Shown here piece after piece: positions 1 to 5,926 of a stretch of DNA of 13,173 bases; the stretch's first letter is position 1; each line of letters starts with the position of its first letter. Source of the DNA: Clostridiales bacterium (GTDB lineage: Bacteria > Bacillota > Clostridia > Oscillospirales > Oscillospiraceae); assembly GCA_020861055.1 (NCBI GenBank), contig JAJBTD010000145.1, positions 1 to 13,173 on the forward strand. The letters are read 5' to 3'. The translations under genes were made by a program, and so were the position numbers. Below the pieces are notes generated by a model, which was not told the DNA's origin, made no database searches, and worked only from the letters and a program-made list of their open reading frames with translations.

Positions 1-5
1 CGGTT

Positions 6-11
6 TATAAT
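6..11 (+). promoter_or_regulatory. possible -10 box of the deaminase gene
   Basis: A perfect TATAAT lies 30 bp before the first ATG, so it would give a short leader of about 24 nt. The -35 region is outside the window, so the promoter cannot be confirmed. The same bases contain TAA and TGA triplets and could instead be the tail of an upstream gene. Confidence 0.35.
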
Positions 12-41
12 GACCTCAAATACAGAAAGGGAGTGCCTTCC

Positions 42-1400
42 ATGAGCAGCCTTTTGGTCAGAAATCTGAGCGCCCTGATTTCCTGTGACGGGGAGAATCA
101 CGTTTACCACGGCGTAAACCTCTACGCCGAGAACGGCATCATCCGCTCTATCGGCTCAGGGCCGGAGACCGCCGACCGGGTCATCGACGGGAAGGGGATG
201 TTCTGCTACCCCGGCCTGGTCAACGCCCACCACCATCTGTATCAGGCGTTCTCCCGCAATCTGCCCCAGGTGCAGAATCTGGAGCTGTTCGACTGGCTCA
301 CCGCCTTATATGAGATCTGGAAGGGGCTGGACGAGGACGCCGTCCTCCTCTCCTCCCAGGTAGCTATGGGGGAGCTGATGAAAAACGGCTGCACCACCGT
401 CTTTGACCACCACTACGTCTTCCCCGCCGGGGCGGGGGACCTGCTGGGAGCCCAGCGGGAGGCGGGACGGCGGCTGGGGATGCGGCTCCATCTGTCTCGC
501 GGCAGTATGGACCGCTCCCGGAAGGACGGGGGCCTGCCTCCGGATTCCGTGGTACAGCCGGTGGACGAGATATTAAAGGATAGCGACACCCTCATCACCC
601 GCTACCATGACCCCGCCTTCGGCTCCATGTGCCGCGTGGCCCTGGCCCCTTGCTCTCCCTTCTCCGTCTCTGAGAATCTCCTCCGGGAGAGCGCATCCCT
701 GGCCCGCTCCCGTGGCGTGCGGCTGCATACCCACCTGTGCGAGACGCTGGACGAGGAGCGGTTCATGCTGGAAACCACCGGTCTTCGCCCCCTGGCCTAT
801 ATGGAGAAGTTGGGCTGGCTGGGCCAGGACGTTTGGTTTGCCCATGGAATCCACTTTAATGATGACGAGTTGCGCCTGCTGGCCCAGACGGGGACGGGGG
901 TGTGCCATTGTCCCATCTCCAATATGAAGCTGTCCTCCGGGGTGGCCCGGGTGCCGGAGATGCTGTCCCTGGGCGTCCCTGTGGGCCTGGGAGTGGACGG
1001 CAGCGCCAGCAACGACGGCTCCAATCTGCTGGAGGAGCTCCGGGTGTGCTATCTGCTCCACCGGCTCATCTCCAGCGACAGAGCGCCCTCCGGGTATGAT
1101 GTGCTGAAAATGGCCACAATGGGCAGCGCCCGCCTCCTGGGCCGGGAGAACGAGATCGGCAGCCTGGAGCTGGGGAAATGCGCCGACTTCTTTCTGGTGG
1201 ACAGCCGCCGTCTGGAGCTGGTAGGGGCCGAGCGTGATCCGGGGGCTATGCTGGCCACCGTGGGCCTGAAAGGGCCGGTGGACTATACCGTGGTGAATGG
1301 TAAAATCACCGTGAAGCACGGACGGCTCGTCGGCGTAGAGGAGGAGCGGCTTTCCCGTGACGCACGGCGGAAGGTGGAGCAGTACCTGGCGAAGATATAA
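42..1400 (+). CDS. Amidohydrolase, probable 8-oxoguanine deaminase
   Basis: A 452-residue member of the amidohydrolase superfamily (TRZ/ATZ and guanine-deaminase-like branch). It probably deaminates a purine or triazine-like ring in the cytosol; the best match from memory is 8-oxoguanine deaminase, which yields urate and ammonia. Visible metal-site motifs are NAHHHL (His63, His65), LHTHLCE (His229/His231, Glu234), FAHGI (His268) and GVDGSASND (Asp319). The stretch LSRGSMD followed by GGLPPDSVV (residues 151-171) is typical of 8-oxoguanine deaminase and hydroxydechloroatrazine hydrolase. The beta-sandwich halves at both ends are present, so the protein is full length. ATG at 42 was chosen over GTG at 33 because AGAAAGGGAG ends 9 nt before it, whereas GTG 33 would have no spacing. 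It appears monocistronic and converges on the minus-strand gene that follows. The exact substrate is less certain than the family. Confidence 0.85.
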   Translation: MSSLLVRNLSALISCDGENHVYHGVNLYAENGIIRSIGSGPETADRVIDGKGMFCYPGLVNAHHHLYQAFSRNLPQVQNLELFDWLTALYEIWKGLDEDAVLLSSQVAMGELMKNGCTTVFDHHYVFPAGAGDLLGAQREAGRRLGMRLHLSRGSMDRSRKDGGLPPDSVVQPVDEILKDSDTLITRYHDPAFGSMCRVALAPCSPFSVSENLLRESASLARSRGVRLHTHLCETLDEERFMLETTGLRPLAYMEKLGWLGQDVWFAHGIHFNDDELRLLAQTGTGVCHCPISNMKLSSGVARVPEMLSLGVPVGLGVDGSASNDGSNLLEELRVCYLLHRLISSDRAPSGYDVLKMATMGSARLLGRENEIGSLELGKCADFFLVDSRRLELVGAERDPGAMLATVGLKGPVDYTVVNGKITVKHGRLVGVEEERLSRDARRKVEQYLAKI

Positions 1401-1418
1401 AACAAATAAAAGAGAGGA

Positions 1419-1450
1419 GCAGCAGGAGATGATTTTTCGTCTCCTGCTGC
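1419..1450 (-). terminator. hairpin between convergent genes
   Basis: An 11-bp perfect inverted repeat (GCAGCAGGAGA at 1419-1429, TCTCCTGCTGC at 1440-1450) with a 10-nt loop starts 18 nt after the deaminase stop and 14 nt after the stop of the convergent gene. Read on the minus strand it is followed by a U-rich stretch (TCCTCTCTTTTATTTG), as expected of an intrinsic terminator. On the plus strand no U-run follows, so termination there would be weaker. Confidence 0.7.
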
Positions 1451-1464
1451 ACCCATTTGGCGCT

Positions 1465-2247
1465 TTAGTTCCGCAGAGAGAGAAAATCAGAGCGCCCCAG
1501 TGCGGACGACCAATCGGCAATCTCCGCCCAGGCCGCCGCTGCGCACCGGATGCCCAGCTCATCCGCCAGCTCCAGCTTTCGGCAGAGACTGTCCCCGTCG
1601 TCAAAGAGAACGAAGTGAACGCCCCGTCCGTCCCGATAGGTGAAATACCGGGCGCACAGCTCACGGGACCAGTAGACTGGGGCGCGGATGCGCACCTGCA
1701 AATCGGCCAGTTCCTGACGTGACAGGGGCTTCCCCTGACCGGAGGGGGCGGGGAGCAGAAAGTCCTCCCTTATGGGCTGGAGAGCCAGAGCTACCCGATC
1801 TGCCCCATACCGCTCCGCGGCTTCCTTCAGCCGCAGCTCCAGAGCCCCGCCGGAGAGAGCGGAGGGGATGAGGATACACGCCTGCTCCACCGCCACGCCC
1901 CAGCATTCCGGCAACAGCAGGAGCAGTCCCGCCGGACGGAGCGACTGGCTCAGCCGCCTGACCAGGGGGAGCAGAGAGCGCTGCACTGGCTCCCAGTCCG
2001 CCAGCACCCCGGCGGCGCCTCTGGCCTGGCACTCCCGCAGCACTTGGCGGCAGAAGCGGTTGGGGTCGCCCTCAGGAGCGGAGGGGACGGCGTTCAGCCC
2101 CAGAAGTCCGCCCCGGAGGGGGACCGGCCCCTGAGAGCGGAGCAGCTCCGGTCCCGGCCCCACCTGGTAGGTCATGAGCACCGGAGAAAAGGGGACAGGG
2201 AGCTGGGGGCGGTTCTCGTGGGTGACGATACAGAAAAAACGGGACAT
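1465..2247 (-). CDS. GH18-like TIM-barrel protein, function unknown
   Basis: A 260-residue protein with no signal peptide or membrane segment. It reads as a remote, shortened relative of glycoside hydrolase family 18 (chitinase and YaaH spore-germination hydrolase fold). The strand with GVLADWEP (residues 80-87) aligns with the family DxxDxDxE motif and keeps only the last Asp (84) and the catalytic-type Glu (86). The C-terminal part, with YFTYRDGRGVHFVLFDD, then DSLCRKLELADELGI and AAAAWAE (residues 201-242), follows the GH18 pattern of a Tyr near a bound substrate, an Asp-Ser pair, a Lys helix and a final Trp strand. ATG at 2247 is chosen over an upstream in-frame ATG at 2352 because GGGAGG lies 7 nt before it and the upstream one would overlap the divergent gene start. 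It stands alone, divergent from the yqeG operon. Enzyme activity is doubtful; it may be a sugar-binding or inactive member. The family call is an inference from motif spacing. Confidence 0.7.
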   Translation of the reverse strand: MSRFFCIVTHENRPQLPVPFSPVLMTYQVGPGPELLRSQGPVPLRGGLLGLNAVPSAPEGDPNRFCRQVLRECQARGAAGVLADWEPVQRSLLPLVRRLSQSLRPAGLLLLLPECWGVAVEQACILIPSALSGGALELRLKEAAERYGADRVALALQPIREDFLLPAPSGQGKPLSRQELADLQVRIRAPVYWSRELCARYFTYRDGRGVHFVLFDDGDSLCRKLELADELGIRCAAAAWAEIADWSSALGRSDFLSLRN

Positions 2248-2262
2248 GGGCGGGCCTCCCTC

Positions 2263-2291
2263 TTGTGACCGTCTGAAAAAAATGCTATACT
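2263..2291 (+). promoter_or_regulatory. promoter of the yqeG operon
   Basis: TTGTGA (2263-2268, 4/6 to consensus) and TATACT (2286-2291, 5/6) are separated by 17 bp, with an extended -10 TGC just before. The start would fall near 2298, giving a leader of about 53 nt before the ATG at 2351. The site also lies in the upstream region of the divergent minus-strand gene, for which I see no convincing promoter. Confidence 0.7.
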
Positions 2292-2298
2292 GGTCAGC

Positions 2299-2313
2299 GA
2301 CCGGTAACCGGTC
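2299..2313. promoter_or_regulatory. palindromic operator candidate
   Basis: GACCGGT-A-ACCGGTC is a perfect 7-bp inverted repeat around one base, beginning at the predicted transcription start of the yqeG operon. A further GGTCAG lies at 2292-2297 and repeats the right half, giving a second half-site. The placement suits a repressor that blocks transcription of the operon and could also affect the divergent gene. No regulator for it is encoded in the window. Confidence 0.5.
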
Positions 2314-2350
2314 AGGATTTATCTTATGTACTCCACAGGGAGGAAATGAC

Positions 2351-2857
2351 ATGGCAATCCCCCAGATACCGGATTACATCGCCTCCAATATCTTTGAGCT
2401 GACCCCCCAGTGGCTGACGGAGCGGGGGAAAACCCTGGTGCTGGCGGACCTGGACAACACCCTGGCCCGATATGGGGAGCCTGGGCCCTCGGAAAAACTG
2501 AAACAGTGGCGGGACGAGCTGGCGGGAGCGGGGATACAGGTGTTCCTTCTCTCCAACGGCAGAAAGCCCCGGCGCTCCAGGGAGTTTGCCAGGGCGTTTC
2601 AGATCGACTATATCGGCCACGCGGGAAAGCCCCGGCGCAGGAGCTTCGATGCGGCCCTGGAGCGCACCGGCGTCCCGCGGGAGGCGGCGGTGATGGTGGG
2701 AGATCAGATCTTCACCGACGTGTGGGGGGCCCACAATGCGGGCATCGCCGCTGTGCTGGTCCAGCCCATCGCTCTGGACACCGCCTTTCGCCGCCTGCGC
2801 TACTGGGTGGAGACCCCCTTCCGGCGGGCCTGCCCCCGCCCGGAGGGACTGGAATGA
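2351..2857 (+). CDS. yqeG: YqeG-family HAD-type phosphatase
   Basis: A 168-residue HAD superfamily (subclass IIIA) phosphatase of the YqeG type, a cytosolic family common in Firmicutes whose physiological substrate is poorly defined. All four HAD motifs are visible: DLDNT (residues 33-37, nucleophile Asp33 and acid Asp35), LLSNG (Ser68), the motif III Lys in HAGKPRR (Lys93), and GDQIFTD (Asp118, Asp123). A Walker-like ribosome site, GGGAGG, lies 7 nt before ATG 2351; an in-frame extension upstream to 2174 would run through the promoter and is rejected. The stop overlaps the start of the next gene (ATGA at 2854-2857), which indicates translational coupling. In Bacillus yqeG sits beside a ribosome-assembly GTPase gene; here its partners differ. 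Confidence 0.9.
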   Translation: MAIPQIPDYIASNIFELTPQWLTERGKTLVLADLDNTLARYGEPGPSEKLKQWRDELAGAGIQVFLLSNGRKPRRSREFARAFQIDYIGHAGKPRRRSFDAALERTGVPREAAVMVGDQIFTDVWGAHNAGIAAVLVQPIALDTAFRRLRYWVETPFRRACPRPEGLE

Positions 2858-3723
2858 CCGCCCGGTTCGGGGTGGCGGGAAACTCGGAGACCTTCACCGC
2901 CACCGTCAGCCGCTCCAGCGCAGACGCCCCCGGCTGGCTGGGGCGTATCGGCCTGGACTGGTACGAGTACCAGTGCGGCAGAGGCGTCCGGGTGAGCCGG
3001 GAGACCGCCCGGCTCATCGGGGACAACGCCCGCCGGGCGGGCATCGGCCTCTCTATCCACGCCCCCTATTTTATCAGCCTCTCCAACCCCAGCCCGGAGG
3101 CATTGGAGAAGAACATCCGCTATGTGCGATCCTCCTGTCAGGCGGCGGCCTGGATGGGGGCGGAGCGCATCGTCGTCCACTCCGGGGCGCTCATGGGCCG
3201 GAGCAGGGAGGAGGCGCTGGAGATCGCAAAGACCTCCCTCCGGGCCATCCTCCGCGCCTGCGACGAGGCGGGGTTCGACAATATGGCCCTTTGCCCGGAG
3301 ACCATGGGCAAGATAAACCAGCTGGGGGACCTGGACGAGGTGCTGGAGCTGTGTCGTCTGGACGAGCGGCTGCTCCCCTGCGTGGACTTCGGCCACCTGT
3401 ACGCCCGGAGCCTGGGGGAGCTGAACGGAAGAGACGCCTGCCGCCGGATGCTGGACCGGATGGCGGATGTGCTGGGAGAGGAGCGGGCCGGATGGTTCCA
3501 CAGCCATTTCTCCAAAATCGAGTTCACTCCCGCCGGTGGGGAGAAGCGCCACCTCCGGTTCCGGGACGAGGGCTGGGGGCCGGAATTTGAGCCGCTGGCG
3601 GAGGAGATTGCCCGGCGGGGCTGGAGCCCCGTCATCATCTGCGAGTCGGCGGGCACCCAGAGCGAGGACGCCCTGACCATGAAAGAGCAATATCAACAGA
3701 TCATCATAAAAGGAAGGAACTGA
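2854..3723 (+). CDS. Endonuclease IV-like TIM-barrel protein
   Basis: A 289-residue AP endonuclease family 2 (xylose isomerase-like TIM barrel) protein, close in length to E. coli Nfo (285). Ligand positions that match endonuclease IV are His69 (IHAPYF), His109 (VVHSGA), Glu149 (CPETMG), Asp178 and His181 (CVDFGHLY), His216 (FHSHFSK), His233 (EKRHLRF) and Glu264 (IICESAG). The Asp of the usual DRH motif (Asp229 in E. coli) is replaced by Lys231, with Glu230 beside it, so the third zinc site may be altered. GGAGGG sits 6 nt before ATG 2854; an open frame continues upstream inside yqeG but has no site of its own. The role may be abasic-site repair, or a divergent activity on another substrate. 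The operon with a HAD phosphatase and a peptidase gives no clear pathway. Confidence 0.82.
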   Translation: MTARFGVAGNSETFTATVSRSSADAPGWLGRIGLDWYEYQCGRGVRVSRETARLIGDNARRAGIGLSIHAPYFISLSNPSPEALEKNIRYVRSSCQAAAWMGAERIVVHSGALMGRSREEALEIAKTSLRAILRACDEAGFDNMALCPETMGKINQLGDLDEVLELCRLDERLLPCVDFGHLYARSLGELNGRDACRRMLDRMADVLGEERAGWFHSHFSKIEFTPAGGEKRHLRFRDEGWGPEFEPLAEEIARRGWSPVIICESAGTQSEDALTMKEQYQQIIIKGRN

Positions 3724-3725
3724 CC

Positions 3726-4793
3726 ATGAATCATTTGAAGCAGATTGCAGAGAAGCTCCCGGAGTACGGTCTGGACGCACTGGTCGTCACCAGCGCGCCG
3801 GGGGAGTATTACGCCATCGGTTTTATGGGGGAGGGCCTGGTGCTGGTCACCCGTGAGAAAAGCTACTACGAGACGGACTCCCGGTATATCGAGGCGGTGC
3901 GCAACCAGGTGACCGGGTGCGAGATCGCCATGCGGACCGCCAACAGCCACGCCCAATGGGCCGCCGGGAAGGCACAGGAGCTGGGGCTTGTGCGCGTCGG
4001 CCTGGAGGACCAGTACCTCAGCCTCCGGGATTACGCCGATCTCCAAAAGGAGTTCCCTCAGGGGACGAAGTTCGTCCCCGCTGGGGAGTTGCTCTCTGAC
4101 CTGAGAGCCTCCAAGGACGAGGAGGAGATGGAATATCTCCGCCAGGCCCAGGCCATCACCGACCGCACCTTTACCGAGATTTTGAACGACATCCGCCCCG
4201 GCGTCACCGAGCAGGAGATCGCCGCGAAAATCACCTATTACCACATGAAGTTCGGGGCCTCCAAAAACTCCTTTGACCCTATCGTGGCCTCCGGCCCCAA
4301 CGGCTCCATGCCCCACGCCATCCCCGGCGGGCGGCAGTTCCAGCAGGGGGACTTCGTGACCATGGATTTCGGCTGCATTTACCAGGGCTACTGCTCCGAC
4401 ATGACCCGGACAGTGGCGGTGGGAGAGCCGTCCGAAGAGATGCGCCTGGTCTATGACACGGTGCTGAAAGCACAGCTCACCTGCATCGCCATGGCGAAAG
4501 CCGGGGTGGTGGGCGCAGACGTCCACAACGCTGCCGAGGACGTTCTGGCCCAGGCGGGCTACGCCGGGAAGATGGGCCACGGCTTCGGCCACAGCCTGGG
4601 CATCGAGATCCACGAAAACCCCGGCTTCCGGCCTGCCAACCACGATCCCATGCCTCTGGGCGCGGTGGTCTCCGCCGAGCCGGGCATCTACCTCCCCGGC
4701 AGGTTCGGCGTCCGCATCGAGGACGTGATCCGGCTGGAGGCGGACGGCTGCCAGGTGCTGACCCGCTCCCCCAAGGAGCTGATCGTCCTGTAA
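3726..4793 (+). CDS. pepP: Xaa-Pro aminopeptidase (M24B)
   Basis: A 355-residue cytosolic metallopeptidase that removes an N-terminal residue preceding proline. The N-terminal creatinase-like domain covers about residues 1-125 and the pita-bread catalytic domain the rest. The five dinuclear-metal ligands are all present: Asp214 (DFG), Asp225 (SDMTRT), His289 (GHGFGHSLG), Glu318 (SAEPGIY) and Glu332 (RIEDV), with the assisting His197 (PHAIPGG). AAGGAAGG precedes ATG 3726, which lies 2 nt after the stop of the TIM-barrel gene, so this is the last gene of the yqeG operon. In Bacillus the equivalent yqhT precedes efp; here efp does not follow. The Bacillus homologue symbol would be yqhT or papA; naming within the M24B group is uncertain. 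Confidence 0.93.
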   Translation: MNHLKQIAEKLPEYGLDALVVTSAPGEYYAIGFMGEGLVLVTREKSYYETDSRYIEAVRNQVTGCEIAMRTANSHAQWAAGKAQELGLVRVGLEDQYLSLRDYADLQKEFPQGTKFVPAGELLSDLRASKDEEEMEYLRQAQAITDRTFTEILNDIRPGVTEQEIAAKITYYHMKFGASKNSFDPIVASGPNGSMPHAIPGGRQFQQGDFVTMDFGCIYQGYCSDMTRTVAVGEPSEEMRLVYDTVLKAQLTCIAMAKAGVVGADVHNAAEDVLAQAGYAGKMGHGFGHSLGIEIHENPGFRPANHDPMPLGAVVSAEPGIYLPGRFGVRIEDVIRLEADGCQVLTRSPKELIVL

Positions 4794-4810
4794 GGGGACG
4801 GCAGCGGGCG

Positions 4811-4858
4811 AAATTTGGCCCTGAGTTCCGGGAAAATTGTCCCAAAACAGGGCCGATT
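4811..4858 (+). terminator. probable terminator after the peptidase gene
   Basis: GGCCCTG (4817-4823) pairs with CAGGGCC (4848-4854), extended by AAAT (4811-4814) against ATTT (4856-4859). An inner GGGA/TCCC can form between them. It begins 17 nt after the stop codon. The following U-stretch (GATTTCG) is short, so termination may be partial. It separates the yqeG operon from the str promoter only 15 bp downstream. Confidence 0.55.
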
Positions 4859-4872
4859 TCGTAAAAATTCCC

Positions 4873-4901
4873 TTGACGGGGGTTGAGATAGCTGTTATAA
4901 T
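4873..4901 (+). promoter_or_regulatory. main promoter of the str operon
   Basis: TTGACG (4873-4878, 5/6) and a perfect TATAAT (4896-4901) are 17 bp apart, with an extended -10 TGT. The start is expected near 4908. This strength fits the high expression needed for ribosomal protein and elongation factor genes. Confidence 0.88.
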
Positions 4902-4907
4902 TTCCAA

Positions 4908-4993
4908 CTGTGCAGGTCTGCGGCAGATGGGTTCGTGCGCCCTTTTTTGGGTGTGGCGGACTGCCTGCCGAAGCACCATTGGAGGGAACCGGC
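4908..4993 (+). promoter_or_regulatory. structured leader before the L7Ae-like gene
   Basis: The leader of about 86 nt contains CGGCAG (4921-4926) complementary to CTGCCG (4965-4970), enclosing a second stem (GCGCCC 4937-4942 with GGGTGT 4949-4954, two G-U pairs) closed by a T6 loop. A weaker alternative, GGG 4929-4931 with CCC 4940-4942, would put T6 directly after a hairpin, like an attenuator. The first gene encodes a protein of a kink-turn RNA-binding family, so autoregulation is conceivable; no clear kink-turn was identified. Confidence 0.4.
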
Positions 4994-5239
4994 GTGAACG
5001 GGCAGGAAAAAACAGCGGCTATCGTAGCCGGAGTGAAGCAGACCCGAAAGGCAGTCCAGGGCGGAAACGCAGTCCTGGTCCTGCTGGCTGAAAACGCGGA
5101 CCCTGCCCTGACCCAGCCCCTGGAGGAGCTGTGCCGGACGAAGGGCGTCCCTGTCCAGTGGGTGCGCTCCATGGAGGAGCTGGGCAAGACCTGCCGCCTC
5201 TCGGTCGGCGCCGCGGCTGCGGCGGTGTTGAGAGGATAG
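4994..5239 (+). CDS. rplGB: L7Ae/L30e-family RNA-binding protein (YbxF-like)
   Basis: An 81-residue protein of the L7Ae/L30e/S12e/Gadd45 family, the size of Bacillus YbxF (82), which binds kink-turn RNA and associates with ribosomes. The hallmark segments are GVKQTRKAV (residues 13-21), VLVLLAENADPAL (27-39), a Cys-containing helix, VPVQWVRSMEELGKTC (52-67) and a small-residue C-terminus VGAAAAAVLRG. The family's usual Asp in the AEDAD motif is Asn34 here. The start is GTG at 4994, with GGAGGG 7 nt upstream; an open frame reaches back to 4910 but begins at the transcription start and lacks a ribosome site. It is the first gene of the str operon, in the position ybxF holds in Bacillus between rpoC and rpsL, but here without rpoBC immediately upstream. 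Confidence 0.85.
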   Translation: MNGQEKTAAIVAGVKQTRKAVQGGNAVLVLLAENADPALTQPLEELCRTKGVPVQWVRSMEELGKTCRLSVGAAAAAVLRG

Positions 5240-5243
5240 AACG

Positions 5244-5286
5244 GTTTTAGCGGGAAATGGCTTTGCCACCCCGTTAAAATATATTT
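5244..5286 (+). promoter_or_regulatory. hairpin between ybxF and rpsL (attenuator or processing site)
   Basis: TTTTAGCGGG (5244-5253) pairs over 10 positions (one G-U) with CCCGTTAAAA (5269-5278); inside, TGGC and GCCA form a second stem with a TTT loop. TATATTTTG follows. The hairpin starts 4 nt after the ybxF stop. It could be a partial terminator lowering or tuning read-through, or an mRNA stabilising or cleavage site. No promoter for rpsL is evident in the 78-nt gap. Confidence 0.5.
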
Positions 5287-5317
5287 TGAAGAACGAAGGA
5301 AAGGAGGAAACTGATTC

Positions 5318-5740
5318 ATGCCTACTTTTAATCAGCTCGTGCGGAAGGGCCGCAAGACCTCTGTCTACAAGTCCAACAGCCCCGCCCTGCAGAAAGGCAA
5401 GGACACTCTGAAGGACAAGGAGACTGATCTCCCCTCCCCCCAGAAGCGCGGCGTCTGCACTGCTGTCCGTACCGCCACCCCTAAGAAGCCCAACTCGGCT
5501 CTGCGGAAGATCGCCCGTGTGCGTCTGTCCAACGGCTATGAGGTCACGGCTTATATCCCTGGTGTCGGCCACAACCTGCAGGAGCACTCTGTGGTCATGA
5601 TCCGCGGCGGCCGTGTCAAGGACCTGCCCGGCGTGCGTTACCACATCATCCGCGGCACTCTGGATACCCAGGGCGTGAACGGCCGTATGCAGGCCCGTTC
5701 CAAGTACGGTGCAAAGCGGCCCAAGGCCAAGAAGAAGTAA
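5318..5740 (+). CDS. rpsL: 30S ribosomal protein S12
   Basis: A 140-residue S12, a decoding-centre protein of the small subunit. The conserved core is unmistakable: NQLVRKGR at the start, PQKRGVCT, TPKKPNSALRK, GHNLQEHSVVMIRGGRVKDLPGVRYH and QARSKYGAKRPK at the end. Between SPAL and PQKRG (about residues 25-40) it carries the 13-14 residue insert found in the long Firmicutes form, relative to 124 residues in E. coli. The streptomycin-site lysine equivalent to E. coli Lys43 (Met counted) is Lys56, the sensitive wild-type residue. Start ATG 5318 follows AAAGGAGG at 5299-5306. It lies in the str operon behind ybxF. Confidence 0.99.
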   Translation: MPTFNQLVRKGRKTSVYKSNSPALQKGKDTLKDKETDLPSPQKRGVCTAVRTATPKKPNSALRKIARVRLSNGYEVTAYIPGVGHNLQEHSVVMIRGGRVKDLPGVRYHIIRGTLDTQGVNGRMQARSKYGAKRPKAKKK

Positions 5741-5926
5741 TCCGCACCGACTCATTCAAAAATGCTGCGCGTGAGCGCAAGGCGTATGCCTTGCTCGAAG
5801 ACGCTTATTCATAGATTTGGGTAAGAGCTTCGGCAGGCACTGGACAGGGGGGCACCCTGTCTGCACGGAGGCAAAACGCCTCCGAGTACCGATGAAATCA
5901 TCTTATTATGAAGGAGGGAAGTTAAA
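5741..5926 (+). promoter_or_regulatory. long structured rpsL-rpsG spacer, candidate S7 control element
   Basis: This 186-nt spacer carries three strong stem-loops. Stem A: GCGT-GAG-CAAGGC (5769-5783, CG bulged) pairs with GCCTTG-CTC-ACGC (5788-5804, GAAG bulged), loop GTAT; an alternative TGCGC-GTGA-GCGCA hairpin (5766-5779, GNRA loop) excludes it. Stem B: GACAGGG (5843-5849) with CCCTGTC (5855-5861). Stem C: CGGAGGC (5866-5872) with GCCTCCG (5878-5884); its CCTCC could instead pair with the rpsG ribosome site GGAGG at 5913-5917. In E. coli S7 binds the rpsL-rpsG spacer to repress its own translation; a similar role here is an inference. No promoter or convincing small ORF was seen in it. Confidence 0.55.

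Noticed and set aside
573..1664. Minus-strand open frame of 363 codons across the deaminase and the convergent gene
   Set aside because: It overlaps two well-supported genes and the hairpin between them and has no family resemblance.
2174..2350. N-terminal extension of the YqeG-like protein
   Set aside because: The frame is open, but it would include the promoter and operator, and the strong ribosome site precedes ATG 2351.
3693..4979. Minus-strand open frame of 428 codons opposite the peptidase
   Set aside because: It crosses the terminator and the str promoter and is the mirror of a certain M24 peptidase.
5240..5317. Promoter directly before rpsL
   Set aside because: TATATT and TAAAAT strings occur, but no -35 element lies at a workable distance; TTGCCA at 5262 is only 11 bp from TATATT.
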